The position numbers were made by a program, and so were the translations under genes. Positions 25,393 to 34,935 of a DNA stretch of 64,000 bases are shown in pieces. The notes beneath the pieces were generated by a model that saw only the letters and a program-made list of their open reading frames with translations, made no database searches and was not told the origin of the DNA. Position 1 is the stretch's first letter. Every line of letters starts with the position of its first letter. Origin of the DNA: Alloacidobacterium dinghuense (GTDB taxonomy: Bacteria; Acidobacteriota; Terriglobia; Terriglobales; Acidobacteriaceae); assembly GCF_014274465.1 (NCBI RefSeq), contig NZ_CP060394.1, positions 4,464,001-4,528,000 of the forward strand. The letters are read 5' to 3'.

Positions 25393-26220
25393 GGGTTCCT
25401 CCTGTTTGTCTGAATTCGAAGTGTATTTGCCGCTAGCCGAAGTGGGGAAGAAAAGATGGTGAATCGGGAGGAGATGAATGAGTTTCAGAAGCGGTACGCG
25501 ACAGGCCTAACAGTTTGAGTGTCGTTCCATCCTTTGATTCTGCAGCGGAAGAGACAAACGGGAAGCATCTGAGTAGCCGATCAGCCAAAGCCTAAACGCA
25601 GTCTCGTAGTGAGTAACGTGCTAGTTCAAGCGAAGGCGAGTGGGTGTTGAGGAAGTCGGTGAGTTCCGGGTCTTGGGTTGGCACGAGGAGGAGATTGTTG
25701 GTATCGATCTATACGTGCCGTTCAATCAGGCGACAGCCTTAGGTTTGTCGTGGGCTCGCGAATCCGATGCCAATTCCTGGTGGCTCCTATTGGTAGGCCG
25801 ATTGCAGACGCCGGGCGGTCCCGGTGGACTGACCACTCGTGTTTTGTTTCTGAATCGAAGCCGGATCCAATGACATCCATATCTATGGATAGATTCAGTT
25901 TGCGACTTTCGGCTTTTTTATCCGTCGAGTCGTCTACCGTAAAATAGAAGTGCTTGCAGGTCTGACCTAATTGGGTCCCGACCAGGCAAGCAGTGACTGA
26001 AATAGAGCGTTCATTCGGCGAATCCCTCTGGCAAGACCCGGTTTCGTTTATTACTTTTTGCGGCTATACCGTTCCCCGCCCGTGTCGACCAGGACGCGAT
26101 TGCTGGTTCTTTTGTGCGTGGACTGGGCAGGTAAACGCTAGAGATTGGTTCCGCAGGTAAACCCACCCTTTCCGGCCGTGCGCAGGTATCGATGCAGGCC
26201 GCAGGAGAGATTGACGAAAT
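25393..26220. other. 828-bp gap without a credible gene
   Basis: Short open frames here (up to 89 codons, 25640-25947) show no family resemblance and conflict with each other. A strong GGGAGGAG at 25467 sits before ATGAATGAGTTTC, but both nearby frames close after 10-14 codons, perhaps the remains of a broken gene. A perfect palindrome lies at 25875-25890. Otherwise I see nothing; regulatory sequence for the RND operon would be expected towards the right end. Confidence 0.6.
25875..25890. promoter_or_regulatory. Perfect palindrome, possible operator
   Basis: ATCCATA-TC-TATGGAT is a seven-base perfect inverted repeat with a two-base spacer, about 330 bases before the RND permease gene. A dimeric regulator could bind it, but no regulator gene is adjacent, so this is only a candidate. 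Confidence 0.3.
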
Positions 26221-29200
26221 ATGTGGATAGTCCGCCTCGCACTGCGCAGGCCTTATACATTTGCTGTATTTGCTCTGCTGTTGCTGATCCTTGGCCCGAT
26301 CTCGATCATGCGGACGCCCACGGATATTTTTCCGAACATCGATATCCCGGTAGTGGCGATGGTTTGGAATTACACCGGACTCTCTCCGGAGCAGATGTCA
26401 CAGCGCATCGTTTTCCAGAGCGAGCGCACCCTGACCACAACCGTCAATGACATTGAGCACATTGAATCGCAATCGCTGAACGGCATCGGTGTAATTAAGA
26501 TCTTCTTTCAGCCAAAAGTGAATATCGCGATGGCGGTCGCGCAGGTAGCTGCTATTGGACAAACACAACTGCGGCAGCTGCCGCAAGGAACCACACCGCC
26601 CCTGATCATTCAGTACAGCGCATCGAGCGTTCCGATTATCCAGCTTGGTCTTTCAGGCGAAGGCTTATCGGAAGCCCAGCTGAACGACTATGGATTGAAC
26701 TTCATCCGTACCCAGCTGGTGACGGTCGATGGCGCCGGCATTCCGTATCCTTACGGCGGAAAACAGCGGCAGGTTCAGGTTGATCTCAACCTGCAGGCTC
26801 TGCAGTCGAAAGGTCTTTCCCCGGCAGATGTTGTCAATACAATTTCTACACAAAACCTGATCCTTCCCTCGGGCACTGCGAAGGTTTCCCAGTTCGAATA
26901 TCAGATCGAGACCAACAGCGCTCCCGGAAAAGTAGCGGAGCTGAACGACCTGCCGATTCGCGCCGTGAACGGAGCGGTCGTGTACATTCGCGACGTTGCC
27001 CATGTACGAGACGGTTTTCCTCCCCAAACGAACATCGTGCGCGTCGATGGGCAGCGCGCATCGCTCCTGAGCATCATCAAAACGGGCGACGCGTCAACGC
27101 TCGACATCGTGCAGGGCATCCGGGCAAAGCTTCCCGGCATCAAGGCGCAACTGTCGCCGGCCTTGCGCATTACGCCGCTTGCGGACCAGTCCATCTTTGT
27201 CCGTGCATCCATTGACGGTGTTGTGCGGGAAGCCGTTATCGCTGCCTGTCTCACGGGAATTATGATTCTTGTCTTTCTCGGGAGTTGGCGCAGCACTCTG
27301 ATCATCGCCGTCTCGATTCCGCTATCCATTCTGTCGTCGCTACTAGTTCTGAGCGCGTTGGGCGAGACGATCAACATCATGACGCTCGGCGGTCTCGCGC
27401 TGGCCGTCGGTATTCTTGTTGATGACGCCACCGTTGAGATCGAGAACATCAACCGCAATATCGAGCTGGGAAAAGCAGTCGAGCAGGCGATTCTCGATGG
27501 TGCGGCGCAGATTGCTATTCCGGCGTTCGTCTCCACGCTCTCCATCTGCATTGTTTTCGTGCCGATGTTCTTCCTCACCGGCGTGGCGAAATTCCTGTTC
27601 GTTCCGCTGGCTGAAGCCGTCGTCTTCGCCATGCTTGCGTCGTATCTCCTTTCGCGGACAGTTGTACCCACCATGGCGAAGTACTTACTGCAGGAGCACG
27701 ACGACGATGCCATGGAACGCAAGCATCAGAGCCGCAATCCTCTTGTGCGCTTTCAGCTTGGCTTTGAGCACAATTTCGAAAAATTTCGCAACGCCTACCG
27801 TGGCCTGCTGCAGATGTGCATCGCTCACTCAGCCATCTTTCTGGCAATGTTCTTCGTTTTCTGTATCGGCTCGGCTGTCCTGCTTTATCCATTTCTTGGG
27901 CAGGACTTCTTCCCGTCGGTCGATGCTGGACAGTTCAAATTGCATCTCCGCGCCCGCACCGGCACACGCATTGAGGAAACTGCGCGACTGTGCGATGAAG
28001 TAGACGACACCATCCGTGAGGTGATCCCAAAGAAAGAACTGGTCACCATCATCGACAACATAGGCCTGCCCTACAGCGGTATCAACACCACATACAGCAA
28101 CTCGGCGCCGATTGGGCCCGCCGACGCGGACATTCAGGTCTCACTGGCAGAAGGTCATCATCCCACCGAGGCCTATGTGCAGAGGTTGCGAAGCACGCTG
28201 GCGCACCGATTTCCCGGTACGATCTTCTACGAACTTCCAGTCGATATGGTGACACAGATCCTGAATTTCGGACTTCCTGCGCCGATTGACATTCAGATCG
28301 TTGGACCGAACCTTCAGGGGAATCGCGACTTTGCCGAGCAACTCCTCAACCGTGTGAAGTATGTTCCCGGCACTGCGGACCTGCGCATCCAGCAGCCCTT
28401 CGACAATCCGCACCTCATGGTTGACGTAGACCGCGCCAAGGCGCAGCAGATCGGTCTCCAGCAGAAGGACGTGGCGCAAAGCCTTCTGATCGCGACAAGC
28501 GGAAGCTTCCAGACGACGCCGAATTTCTGGCTGAATCCGCAAACCGGCGTGAGCTACAGCATTGCCGTGCAGTCGCCGCAATACACTCTGGACACGCTTC
28601 AGGATCTGAGGAACATCCCGGTCACCACCAGCACCGCGGCATCCACCACTCCGGCCTCTGCTGCCAGCAACGGCCCAGGAACACTGGCGACACCCGTGAA
28701 TCTCCCCATGGGCGGGTCGCCAATTCAGATCCTCGGTAACGTAGCCTCGGTATCGCCCGGGGCTGAAATGGGCACTGTGTCTCACTACAACATCGCTCCC
28801 GTGATTGATATCTACGGAAACGTGGTCAACAGCGACCTCGCGAGCGTGTCGAAACAGATTGATAAGATCATTGCCGATTCCAAAGCCAAGTTGCCGCGCG
28901 GGTCGCAAATCGTCGTCCGCGGTCAGGTGCAGACCATGCGAACCTCGTTCGTCGGTCTCATCGGAGGCCTGGTCTTCTCGATCCTGCTGGTCTATCTGTT
29001 AATCGTGGTCAACTTCCAGTCATGGCTTGATCCTTTTATCGTCATTTCCGCGCTGCCCGCGGCGCTATGCGGCATCGTCTGGTTTCTCTTCATCACCCAT
29101 ACGCGGATCAGCGTCCCGGCGCTCACTGGCGCGATCATGTGTATGGGCGTCGCCACATCGAACTCAATTCTCGTAATCAGCTTCGCGCGCGAACAATTGG

Positions 29201-29505
29201 AAGAAAACGTAGGCGATGCACCCGCAGCGGCACTGGTGGCAGGTTTCACTCGCTTCCGCCCCGTCTTGATGACAGCATTGGCGATGATCATCGGCATGGT
29301 GCCCATGGCTCTGGGACTTGGCGATGGCGGCGAGCAGAACGCTCCGCTGGGGCGCGCGGTTATCGGCGGCTTGTTGCTCGCCACTGTGTCAACGCTCTTC
29401 TTCGTCCCGACATTCTTCAGCGTTCTGCACGGACGACGGGAAAAGAAACGCCGCAAGCGGAACGAGCACGCTGAAAACACTCTGCCCGCAAGAGGGGAGA
29501 ACTAA
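26221..29505 (+). CDS. RND multidrug efflux permease (AcrB/HAE1 family)
   Basis: A 1094-residue inner-membrane, proton-driven exporter. It starts MWIVRLALRRPYTFAVFALL and has the usual two halves of six helices with large periplasmic loops (TTTVNDIEHIESQSLNGIGV near the start). The proton-relay aspartates appear as VGILVDDATVEIENINRN, about D401-D402. It is slightly longer than AcrB; a low-complexity TTSTAASTTPASAAS insert lies near residue 805-830 in the second periplasmic loop. It is the first gene of a permease / fusion protein / outer channel operon, two bases before the next gene. Substrates are unknown. Confidence 0.95.
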   Translation: MWIVRLALRRPYTFAVFALLLLILGPISIMRTPTDIFPNIDIPVVAMVWNYTGLSPEQMSQRIVFQSERTLTTTVNDIEHIESQSLNGIGVIKIFFQPKVNIAMAVAQVAAIGQTQLRQLPQGTTPPLIIQYSASSVPIIQLGLSGEGLSEAQLNDYGLNFIRTQLVTVDGAGIPYPYGGKQRQVQVDLNLQALQSKGLSPADVVNTISTQNLILPSGTAKVSQFEYQIETNSAPGKVAELNDLPIRAVNGAVVYIRDVAHVRDGFPPQTNIVRVDGQRASLLSIIKTGDASTLDIVQGIRAKLPGIKAQLSPALRITPLADQSIFVRASIDGVVREAVIAACLTGIMILVFLGSWRSTLIIAVSIPLSILSSLLVLSALGETINIMTLGGLALAVGILVDDATVEIENINRNIELGKAVEQAILDGAAQIAIPAFVSTLSICIVFVPMFFLTGVAKFLFVPLAEAVVFAMLASYLLSRTVVPTMAKYLLQEHDDDAMERKHQSRNPLVRFQLGFEHNFEKFRNAYRGLLQMCIAHSAIFLAMFFVFCIGSAVLLYPFLGQDFFPSVDAGQFKLHLRARTGTRIEETARLCDEVDDTIREVIPKKELVTIIDNIGLPYSGINTTYSNSAPIGPADADIQVSLAEGHHPTEAYVQRLRSTLAHRFPGTIFYELPVDMVTQILNFGLPAPIDIQIVGPNLQGNRDFAEQLLNRVKYVPGTADLRIQQPFDNPHLMVDVDRAKAQQIGLQQKDVAQSLLIATSGSFQTTPNFWLNPQTGVSYSIAVQSPQYTLDTLQDLRNIPVTTSTAASTTPASAASNGPGTLATPVNLPMGGSPIQILGNVASVSPGAEMGTVSHYNIAPVIDIYGNVVNSDLASVSKQIDKIIADSKAKLPRGSQIVVRGQVQTMRTSFVGLIGGLVFSILLVYLLIVVNFQSWLDPFIVISALPAALCGIVWFLFITHTRISVPALTGAIMCMGVATSNSILVISFAREQLEENVGDAPAAALVAGFTRFRPVLMTALAMIIGMVPMALGLGDGGEQNAPLGRAVIGGLLLATVSTLFFVPTFFSVLHGRREKKRRKRNEHAENTLPARGEN

Positions 29506-29507
29506 AT

Positions 29508-30710
29508 ATGAATCGAACACCCGCACCGCATAGCTCTGGCAATCAGACGCCTCGGGCTTCTCGCGCAGGCGCCATCACCTTTCTCATCGTTGTCTTGGTT
29601 GTTGCCGCAATCCTTGCCGTCACCGGCATCATTCCTCGCCTGCGTGCGCGCACCAAGCTGCAGGACGAGACGAACGCGCTCGCCGCACCCGATGTGTTGG
29701 TAGCCAAGCCACAACAAGGCAAGCCGTCGGAAGAAGTCATCCTTCCCGGCAACATTTTCGCGTATGTTGATTCTCCTATCTACGCCCGTACGGATGGCTA
29801 TCTCAGGAAGTGGTATTTCGACATTGGCGCGCATGTGAACAAAGGCCAGTTGCTCGCTGAAATCGAGAGTCCCGAAGTCGATCAGCAACTCGCGCAGGCC
29901 AGGGCCGATCTGCTTACGGCGGAAGCCAACGCGAAATACGCGCTGACCACTTCGTCCCGTTATCAGGACCTGGTGAAGGCCAACGCTGTGTCGCAGCAGG
30001 ACACGGAGAACTTTACAACACAGGCGTCCGCCACAAGCACGCAAGTCAAGTCGGCGCAGGCAAACATGCAACGCCTAGAACAGCTTGTCTCGTTTGAAAA
30101 GATATACGCCCCATTCGACGGAATTGTTACGGCCCGCGGCATTGATGTTGGGCAACTGATCAATTCCGGCGCGTCCAAAGAGATGTTCCACATGGCTGAC
30201 GAGAGAACGCTTCGTGTCTATGTCAACGTCCCGCAGATATACTCGCTGGCCTGCAAGCCCGGCGTCATCGCGGATCTCACATTCGACCAGTATCCAGGAC
30301 GGAAATTTCAGGGGAAGACCGTGCGCACGTCAAAGGCAATCGATCCTACCTCGCGCACGCTGCTGGTCGAAGTGGATGTTGACAATCGCAAGGGAGAACT
30401 CGTCCCCGGCGCCTATGCTCAAGTTCACTTCAAATTAGACAGCACATCGCCTACGCTCATTATTCCTGTGCCTGCCCTCATCTTCCGTTCTGAAGGGCTG
30501 CAGGTTGCAACCGTCATCGACAACAAGGCGAAACTGGTTCCCATCATGATCGGTCGGGATGACGGCCGAGTTGTCGAAGTCTCGCAGGGATTGCAACCCG
30601 ACGATGAGGTGATCCAGAATCCGCCCGATTCAGTCATCGACGGTGAAGTTGTGAACGTCGTGCGCCCGCAGCAGAACCCGCCCACCCAGCCGCAAAAGGG
30701 AGCCGAGTAA
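29508..30710 (+). CDS. RND membrane fusion protein (HlyD/AcrA family)
   Basis: A 400-residue periplasmic adaptor. Residues 20-43 (ITFLIVVLVVAAILAVTGII) form an N-terminal membrane anchor; no lipobox is seen. The lipoyl halves are YARTDGYLRKWYFDIGAHVNKGQLLAEIESPE and YAPFDGIVTARGIDVG in outline, with a coiled-coil hairpin between them, followed by beta-barrel and membrane-proximal domains. It is read immediately after the permease (gap two bases) and before the channel (gap two bases). Confidence 0.95.
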   Translation: MNRTPAPHSSGNQTPRASRAGAITFLIVVLVVAAILAVTGIIPRLRARTKLQDETNALAAPDVLVAKPQQGKPSEEVILPGNIFAYVDSPIYARTDGYLRKWYFDIGAHVNKGQLLAEIESPEVDQQLAQARADLLTAEANAKYALTTSSRYQDLVKANAVSQQDTENFTTQASATSTQVKSAQANMQRLEQLVSFEKIYAPFDGIVTARGIDVGQLINSGASKEMFHMADERTLRVYVNVPQIYSLACKPGVIADLTFDQYPGRKFQGKTVRTSKAIDPTSRTLLVEVDVDNRKGELVPGAYAQVHFKLDSTSPTLIIPVPALIFRSEGLQVATVIDNKAKLVPIMIGRDDGRVVEVSQGLQPDDEVIQNPPDSVIDGEVVNVVRPQQNPPTQPQKGAE

Positions 30711-30712
30711 GC

Positions 30713-32167
30713 ATGATTGCGCTTCGTATCCCAGCTATCGGTGCTGCTGCGCTATGCGCGCTGATCGCAGGCTGCACGGTTGGCCCCAACTACAAGCGGC
30801 CAAGTGCTCCCTCAGCGCCGGCTTTTAAAGAAACTGCTCCGCCCCCGAGCATCCCAAATGGATCGTGGAAACAGGCGCAGCCCAGCGATCAGGTGTTGCG
30901 TGGCAAGTGGTGGGAAATTTATAGCGACCCGCAACTGAACGCGCTCGAAGAAAAAATCGCGATCTCCAACCAGACTTTGAAGGCTGCAACCGAGCAATAC
31001 TTTGCAGCGCGTGCCGCTGTTCAAGTTGCCCGCGCAGCTTACTATCCGACGCTCAGCGCCGGCCCATCAATCAGCCGTCAGCACTTGTCGCAGAACCGCC
31101 CGGTCTCCATTCCGTCATCGCTCTCGCAGTACAACGATTTCGTGCTCGCCGGCCAAGCAAGCTGGGAGCCCGATCTGTGGGGGCAGGTTCGTCGTAGCGT
31201 GGAGTCGGCGCGTGCCTCTGCACAAGCCAGCGCAGCCGATCTGGCCAACGTTGAGTTGAGCGTTCGTTCCGAACTGGCGCAGGATTATTTCGAACTCCGC
31301 GGCCTGGATCTACAGAAACAGTTACTCGATAACACCGTCATCTCTTACACCGACTCTCTGAATCTGACGAAGACGCGATTCAAAGGAGGCGTGGCCACGG
31401 ATTCAGATGTGGCGCTAGCGGAGACGCAACTGAAAAGCACCCAGGCACAGGACATCGATGTAGATGTCGCCCGTGCGCAGTTTGAGCACGCCATCGCGAC
31501 ATTAATTGGTGAGCCAGCTTCGACCTTCAGCCTGACCCAGGCGCCGCTCAATCTGCCGCTTCCGCAGGTTCCGCCCGGCTTGCCGTCGGAACTGCTGGAG
31601 CGCAGGCCCGATGTTGCGGGCATGGAGCGCCGCGCCGATGCTGCCAACGCGCAGATAGGCGTAGCCATCTCAGCCTATTATCCAAACGTTACCCTCACCG
31701 GAACGGGAGGCTTCGAGAGTAAGAATCCGGGCACATGGATTCAGGGCCCGAGCGCTTTGTGGTCTCTGGGCGCTTCTGCTTCGGAGTTGATTTTCGACGC
31801 AGGCCGTCGTCATGCTGTCACCGAACAGGCACGCGACAACTATGAGGTAACCGTCGCCAACTACCGTCAGAGCGTATTGAGTGCCTTCCAGGAGGTTGAG
31901 GACAACCTGGCTGCGCTGCGTATCCTCAACGATGAATCGGTCACGCAGGCAGAGGCAGTCGCAGCGGCTGAACGGTCCTTGCGAATCAGCACCGTCCGAT
32001 ATAAGCAAGGGCTGGACGATTATCTGGTGGTGCTCACTGCCCAGACCGTGTTGTTGACCAACCAGCGCACCCAGGCCGACATCACCACCCGCCAGTTTGC
32101 CGCTAACGTGCTGCTGATCAAGGCGCTCGGCGGCGGTTGGGACACGACCAAGCTCCCTAACCTGTAG
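30713..32167 (+). CDS. Outer-membrane efflux lipoprotein (NodT/OprM family)
   Basis: A 484-residue TolC-like channel. The signal peptide ends in the lipobox LIAGC (C21), followed by TVGPNYKRP, the NodT hallmark. Two repeated halves carry the family patterns WWEIYSDPQLNALEEKIAISN, LPSELLERRPDVAGMERR and the C-terminal SAFQEVEDNLAALR in outline. It completes the tripartite pump and ends the operon at a strong bidirectional terminator. Confidence 0.95.
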   Translation: MIALRIPAIGAAALCALIAGCTVGPNYKRPSAPSAPAFKETAPPPSIPNGSWKQAQPSDQVLRGKWWEIYSDPQLNALEEKIAISNQTLKAATEQYFAARAAVQVARAAYYPTLSAGPSISRQHLSQNRPVSIPSSLSQYNDFVLAGQASWEPDLWGQVRRSVESARASAQASAADLANVELSVRSELAQDYFELRGLDLQKQLLDNTVISYTDSLNLTKTRFKGGVATDSDVALAETQLKSTQAQDIDVDVARAQFEHAIATLIGEPASTFSLTQAPLNLPLPQVPPGLPSELLERRPDVAGMERRADAANAQIGVAISAYYPNVTLTGTGGFESKNPGTWIQGPSALWSLGASASELIFDAGRRHAVTEQARDNYEVTVANYRQSVLSAFQEVEDNLAALRILNDESVTQAEAVAAAERSLRISTVRYKQGLDDYLVVLTAQTVLLTNQRTQADITTRQFAANVLLIKALGGGWDTTKLPNL

Positions 32168-32176
32168 CCTCATCCA

Positions 32177-32209
32177 AATACAGGCCCATTAAGGTAATGG
32201 GCCTGTATT
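32177..32209. terminator. Bidirectional terminator between convergent genes
   Basis: AATACAGGCCCATT and AATGGGCCTGTATT form a perfect 14-base-pair stem around the loop AAGGT. It ends the RND operon from the left and overlaps the last codons and stop (32189-32191) of the leftward gene, so the hairpin is partly coding for that gene. Confidence 0.8.
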
Positions 32210-33757
32210 AAAGGCTTCCAGCACGCGCCCGCTTGAGAGGCGATAGATACCGAAGGACCTTCCCGTCTTTCCACGCTGCTCGAAGATCAATTCCGCGCGT
32301 CCATCCCCATCCGTATCCGCAACGTCGACAAGACGCATGCGTGGAACGATATCCAGCGCCTTATCGCTCGTCAGTTGCTTGAAGATGACATGCGGCGTGC
32401 CATAAAAATCAGGCTGGGCAACCAGCGTAATGTATTTTGCCTCGCCGTCGGCGCCTGTGCTCTTCGCCGTTAAAACCAGTGTCGCGCCGCCATTGTAGGA
32501 AAGCTCGAAGGCATTGAACTTCTCGTCTTCCAGTGTCGGCAGCTGCGGAGGCGGCGCAGCTTTGCGCCGTGTTGCCGTCGTTTTTGTAGCTGTCTTGGTT
32601 ACATTTGCCTGAGGTGTTTGTGTGGTGAAGCCGGCCGCGATTGCTTTCTGCGCCTGCTCTTCCATCGCCGCCTTCATCTTGGCCGCATCCTCTGGATCCG
32701 CCCAGCTATAGGTATACGGATGAAGCTCGGTCGTCTTCACATCCGAGATAGCGGCCATCTGGTTCATATCCATCGGCAGCCCTTCCAGCTTGGTGGGCAC
32801 GACGCTTTCCTCCGGCGTCTGGGGTCGGCCATAACGTAGCTTCGGGCGGTCGGGGTCAGCAGGGAAGCTTACAGTGCCGTCCGCATTGGCGGCGTCCCTG
32901 TGCTTGTGGAGAGTGGGCCGGTCCGGATCGGGAGCAGGAGCATCCTGCGAGTTATCACCCGAATCTTTCCTATGCAGCGTAGGCTTGTCTGACTCATCGG
33001 TTGGCGCATTCGAAGTGCTGGTCGAATCACTGCTCGAACCTGATCCGGAGCTGCTGTCACTCGAATCCCGCCGGTGCAAGGTAGGCTTGTCCGGATCACT
33101 CGAAGGCGTGCCCGAGCCATTACTAGACCCATTACCCGATCCTGTGTTGCTGGCCGTGGTGTTGCTGCCGCCAGTATTGCCGGTCGGAGTATTACCGGAT
33201 GTAGTGTTGCTCGAACCAGAACCGGAACCACTGTCACTGCCGTCCTTCCGATGCAGCGTAGGCCTGTCAGAATCCGTTGTAGCTTCGCTATTGCTTGTGT
33301 CCTTTACCACCTGCGGCGGATGTTTCGACATCGGAGGCTTGGCCTTGACCTTCATTACCTCCGGCTTGACCGACCCAACTGCAATCCACGAACCCTCCAG
33401 GTTCTCCGCGCCATTGACATTGAAAAGTCCCTTCGGCGTGCCTGCCTGCTCCAGTTCATAAACCGTCCCGGTAAGAACTGTCAGCGGTGCCGGCTGCGCC
33501 AGATACAGCCCTCCAGGCTGATACTGCTGGCCATCCCAAACAGTCAGCGGAATTAATCGCCCGGCTTTGGGTTGATCCAGGTCGCCAGTCCACTCAAAAA
33601 CACCCGTAGCCCGCAACGTAGGTGTCGTATCCGCATCTTTCTTAATGTGGCCGGGATACTGCGCATGCGCGGCTGCGCACGTCGCCGCGATCAAAATCGA
33701 CGAGATGAAAAAGGATCTCGAAATTCTAGACTGGAGAAATCTGCCAGGCAGTGACAT
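32189..33757 (-). CDS. Exported protein with DPDRPTLHR repeats and FG-GAP-like C-terminus
   Basis: About 522 residues from the start at 33757, chosen because the signal peptide (SFFISSILIAATCAAAHAQ) then lies near the N-terminus; an upstream start at 33823 would overlap the divergent bcp gene. Residues roughly 150-310 contain five spaced DPDRPTLHR(K/R)D-type units in Ser/Gly/Asn-rich linkers, the last degenerate (DPDRPKLRYGRP). The C-terminus has DVADTDGDGRAELIFEQRG, resembling a calcium-binding FG-GAP/VCBS blade. Looks like a secreted or periplasmic protein with a flexible stalk. Family and role are unknown to me. Confidence 0.78.
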   Translation of the reverse strand: MSLPGRFLQSRISRSFFISSILIAATCAAAHAQYPGHIKKDADTTPTLRATGVFEWTGDLDQPKAGRLIPLTVWDGQQYQPGGLYLAQPAPLTVLTGTVYELEQAGTPKGLFNVNGAENLEGSWIAVGSVKPEVMKVKAKPPMSKHPPQVVKDTSNSEATTDSDRPTLHRKDGSDSGSGSGSSNTTSGNTPTGNTGGSNTTASNTGSGNGSSNGSGTPSSDPDKPTLHRRDSSDSSSGSGSSSDSTSTSNAPTDESDKPTLHRKDSGDNSQDAPAPDPDRPTLHKHRDAANADGTVSFPADPDRPKLRYGRPQTPEESVVPTKLEGLPMDMNQMAAISDVKTTELHPYTYSWADPEDAAKMKAAMEEQAQKAIAAGFTTQTPQANVTKTATKTTATRRKAAPPPQLPTLEDEKFNAFELSYNGGATLVLTAKSTGADGEAKYITLVAQPDFYGTPHVIFKQLTSDKALDIVPRMRLVDVADTDGDGRAELIFEQRGKTGRSFGIYRLSSGRVLEAFNTGPLP

Positions 33758-33821
33758 AGCTACAGGGTCTGCGACACAATCGACTTGACCCATAACTTTA
33801 CGCTTGCGGAAGGACCCATTC

Positions 33822-34286
33822 ATGGAAGTTCACGACAAAGTTGCTGATTTTACCCTCCAGGATGACCAGGAGAATACCGTTCATCTTTCAGATTACGCCG
33901 GAACGCCGGTTGTGCTCTTCTTTTATCCCCGTGCCGATACGCCGGGTTGCACCATCGAGGCCTGCGGCTTCCGCGATGTCTTCAAGAAAATTCAGAAGAC
34001 CGGGGCAGTGGTGCTCGGTATCTCACGCGACACGCCCAAGGCGCAGGCGAAGTTCAAGGCAAAGTATGACCTTCCGTATCCACTCCTTGCTGATGTAGAC
34101 GAAAAAGTCTGTAAACAGTTTGGCGTGTTGAAAGAAAAGAACATGTACGGCAAGAAAGTCATGGGAATCGAACGCACAACTTTCCTCATCGGCCCCGATC
34201 AGACGCTGCTCAAAATCTTCCCGAAGGTTAAGCCGGAAGGCCACGCAGAAGAAGTTTTGGAAGTAATCAAATCTTTGAAAAAGTAG
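33822..34286 (+). CDS. bcp: Peroxiredoxin, bacterioferritin comigratory protein (thioredoxin-dependent)
   Basis: Cytosolic thiol peroxidase that reduces hydroperoxides with electrons from thioredoxin. The 154-residue protein has the signature PGCTIEACGFRD: peroxidatic Cys followed five residues later by the resolving Cys, as in two-Cys BCP/PrxQ. HLSDYAGTPVVLFFYPRADT precedes it. ATG 33822 has GGAAGGA seven bases upstream; the in-frame start at 33804 is less likely. It is divergent from the preceding gene and ends at a hairpin. Confidence 0.96.
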   Translation: MEVHDKVADFTLQDDQENTVHLSDYAGTPVVLFFYPRADTPGCTIEACGFRDVFKKIQKTGAVVLGISRDTPKAQAKFKAKYDLPYPLLADVDEKVCKQFGVLKEKNMYGKKVMGIERTTFLIGPDQTLLKIFPKVKPEGHAEEVLEVIKSLKK

Positions 34287-34299
34287 AAATGCTGGTGCC

Positions 34300-34325
34300 C
34301 CAGGTCTCGATTTTGAGACCTGGGA
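34300..34325. terminator. Hairpin between bcp and convergent gene
   Basis: CCCAGGTCTC-GATTTT-GAGACCTGGG, a perfect ten-base-pair stem, lies between two convergent genes. It is preceded by GGTG and so resembles the GGTGCCCCA palindromes at 36149, 52998 and 54276. No long T-run follows. Confidence 0.55.
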
Positions 34326-34331
34326 GCCCGT

Positions 34332-34892
34332 CTACTGAACCTTAAACGTAAGCGTAGTCTCCGCGTCGATCTTCGCTTCCTTCTTGCCGGTCGCAGCTGC
34401 CCCAACAGTTCCTGCACCCGCACCCGCAGCCGCGCCGATCGCCGCGCCCTTGCCGCCGCCGAAAATTCCACCCAGCAGCGCTCCCACTGCCGTTCCGCCG
34501 CCAATCTTCGCTACGTTGCTTTTGGTGTGACCCTCGCCGTCCACCGCATACATGTCCGTGGTCACAGGAATACCGTTCACGGAAGTCAACTCTAGTGCCA
34601 ATGTGCCCGGCTTGCTCAACCGGCCTGAAGACTCGGCATCGGAAACCGTGCCTCGCACGCGCGATCCTGCGGGAGCCACGACCTCTCCATTCACCGCAAG
34701 GTCGTTGACCAACGTCCCAGACCAACGCTGGCCTGTCGTAGCCGTGCCCGAGCTGAGCGCGTCCGTGTTCCGTACCACAATGGTAGTGCCCCGCGGTATG
34801 CGTTGGGCCTGGGCAGAAATTACGGTTGCAACAAACATCAGTGCCGCAATGGCATATGTGACAATACTCGTGAATCCTGAATGGCGACGCAT
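34332..34892 (-). CDS. Exported glycine-zipper protein
   Basis: A 186-residue protein with a signal peptide (SIVTYAIAALMFVATVISAQAQ). The middle is beta-rich (TTIVVRNTDALSSG, GTLVNDLAVNGEVVAPAGSRVRG) and the last third is a Gly/Ala zipper (GGGTAVGALLGGIFGGGKGAAIGAAAG in outline) of the kind found in outer-membrane or periplasmic two-helix proteins. Common in acidobacterial genomes as a hypothetical; role unknown, possibly envelope integrity. Divergent from the 3-methyladenine glycosylase gene with a 43-base gap. Confidence 0.8.
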   Translation of the reverse strand: MRRHSGFTSIVTYAIAALMFVATVISAQAQRIPRGTTIVVRNTDALSSGTATTGQRWSGTLVNDLAVNGEVVAPAGSRVRGTVSDAESSGRLSKPGTLALELTSVNGIPVTTDMYAVDGEGHTKSNVAKIGGGTAVGALLGGIFGGGKGAAIGAAAGAGAGTVGAAATGKKEAKIDAETTLTFKVQ

Positions 34893-34935
34893 CGTTTTTG
34901 ACGGCTCCTTTTCTCGATTTCTGATTCAACTCCCT

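Noticed and set aside
24373-25413. 346-codon frame antisense to glutamate decarboxylase
   Set aside because: The minus-strand frame has all GadB motifs; the opposite one is a shadow.
25640-25947. Two overlapping short frames as genes
   Set aside because: They lie in different frames of the same stretch, lack ribosome-binding sites and show no family pattern.
34552-34935. N-terminal extension of the 3-methyladenine glycosylase
   Set aside because: The extra 128 codons run antisense through the glycine-zipper gene and show no glycosylase sequence; ATG 34936 is a better start.
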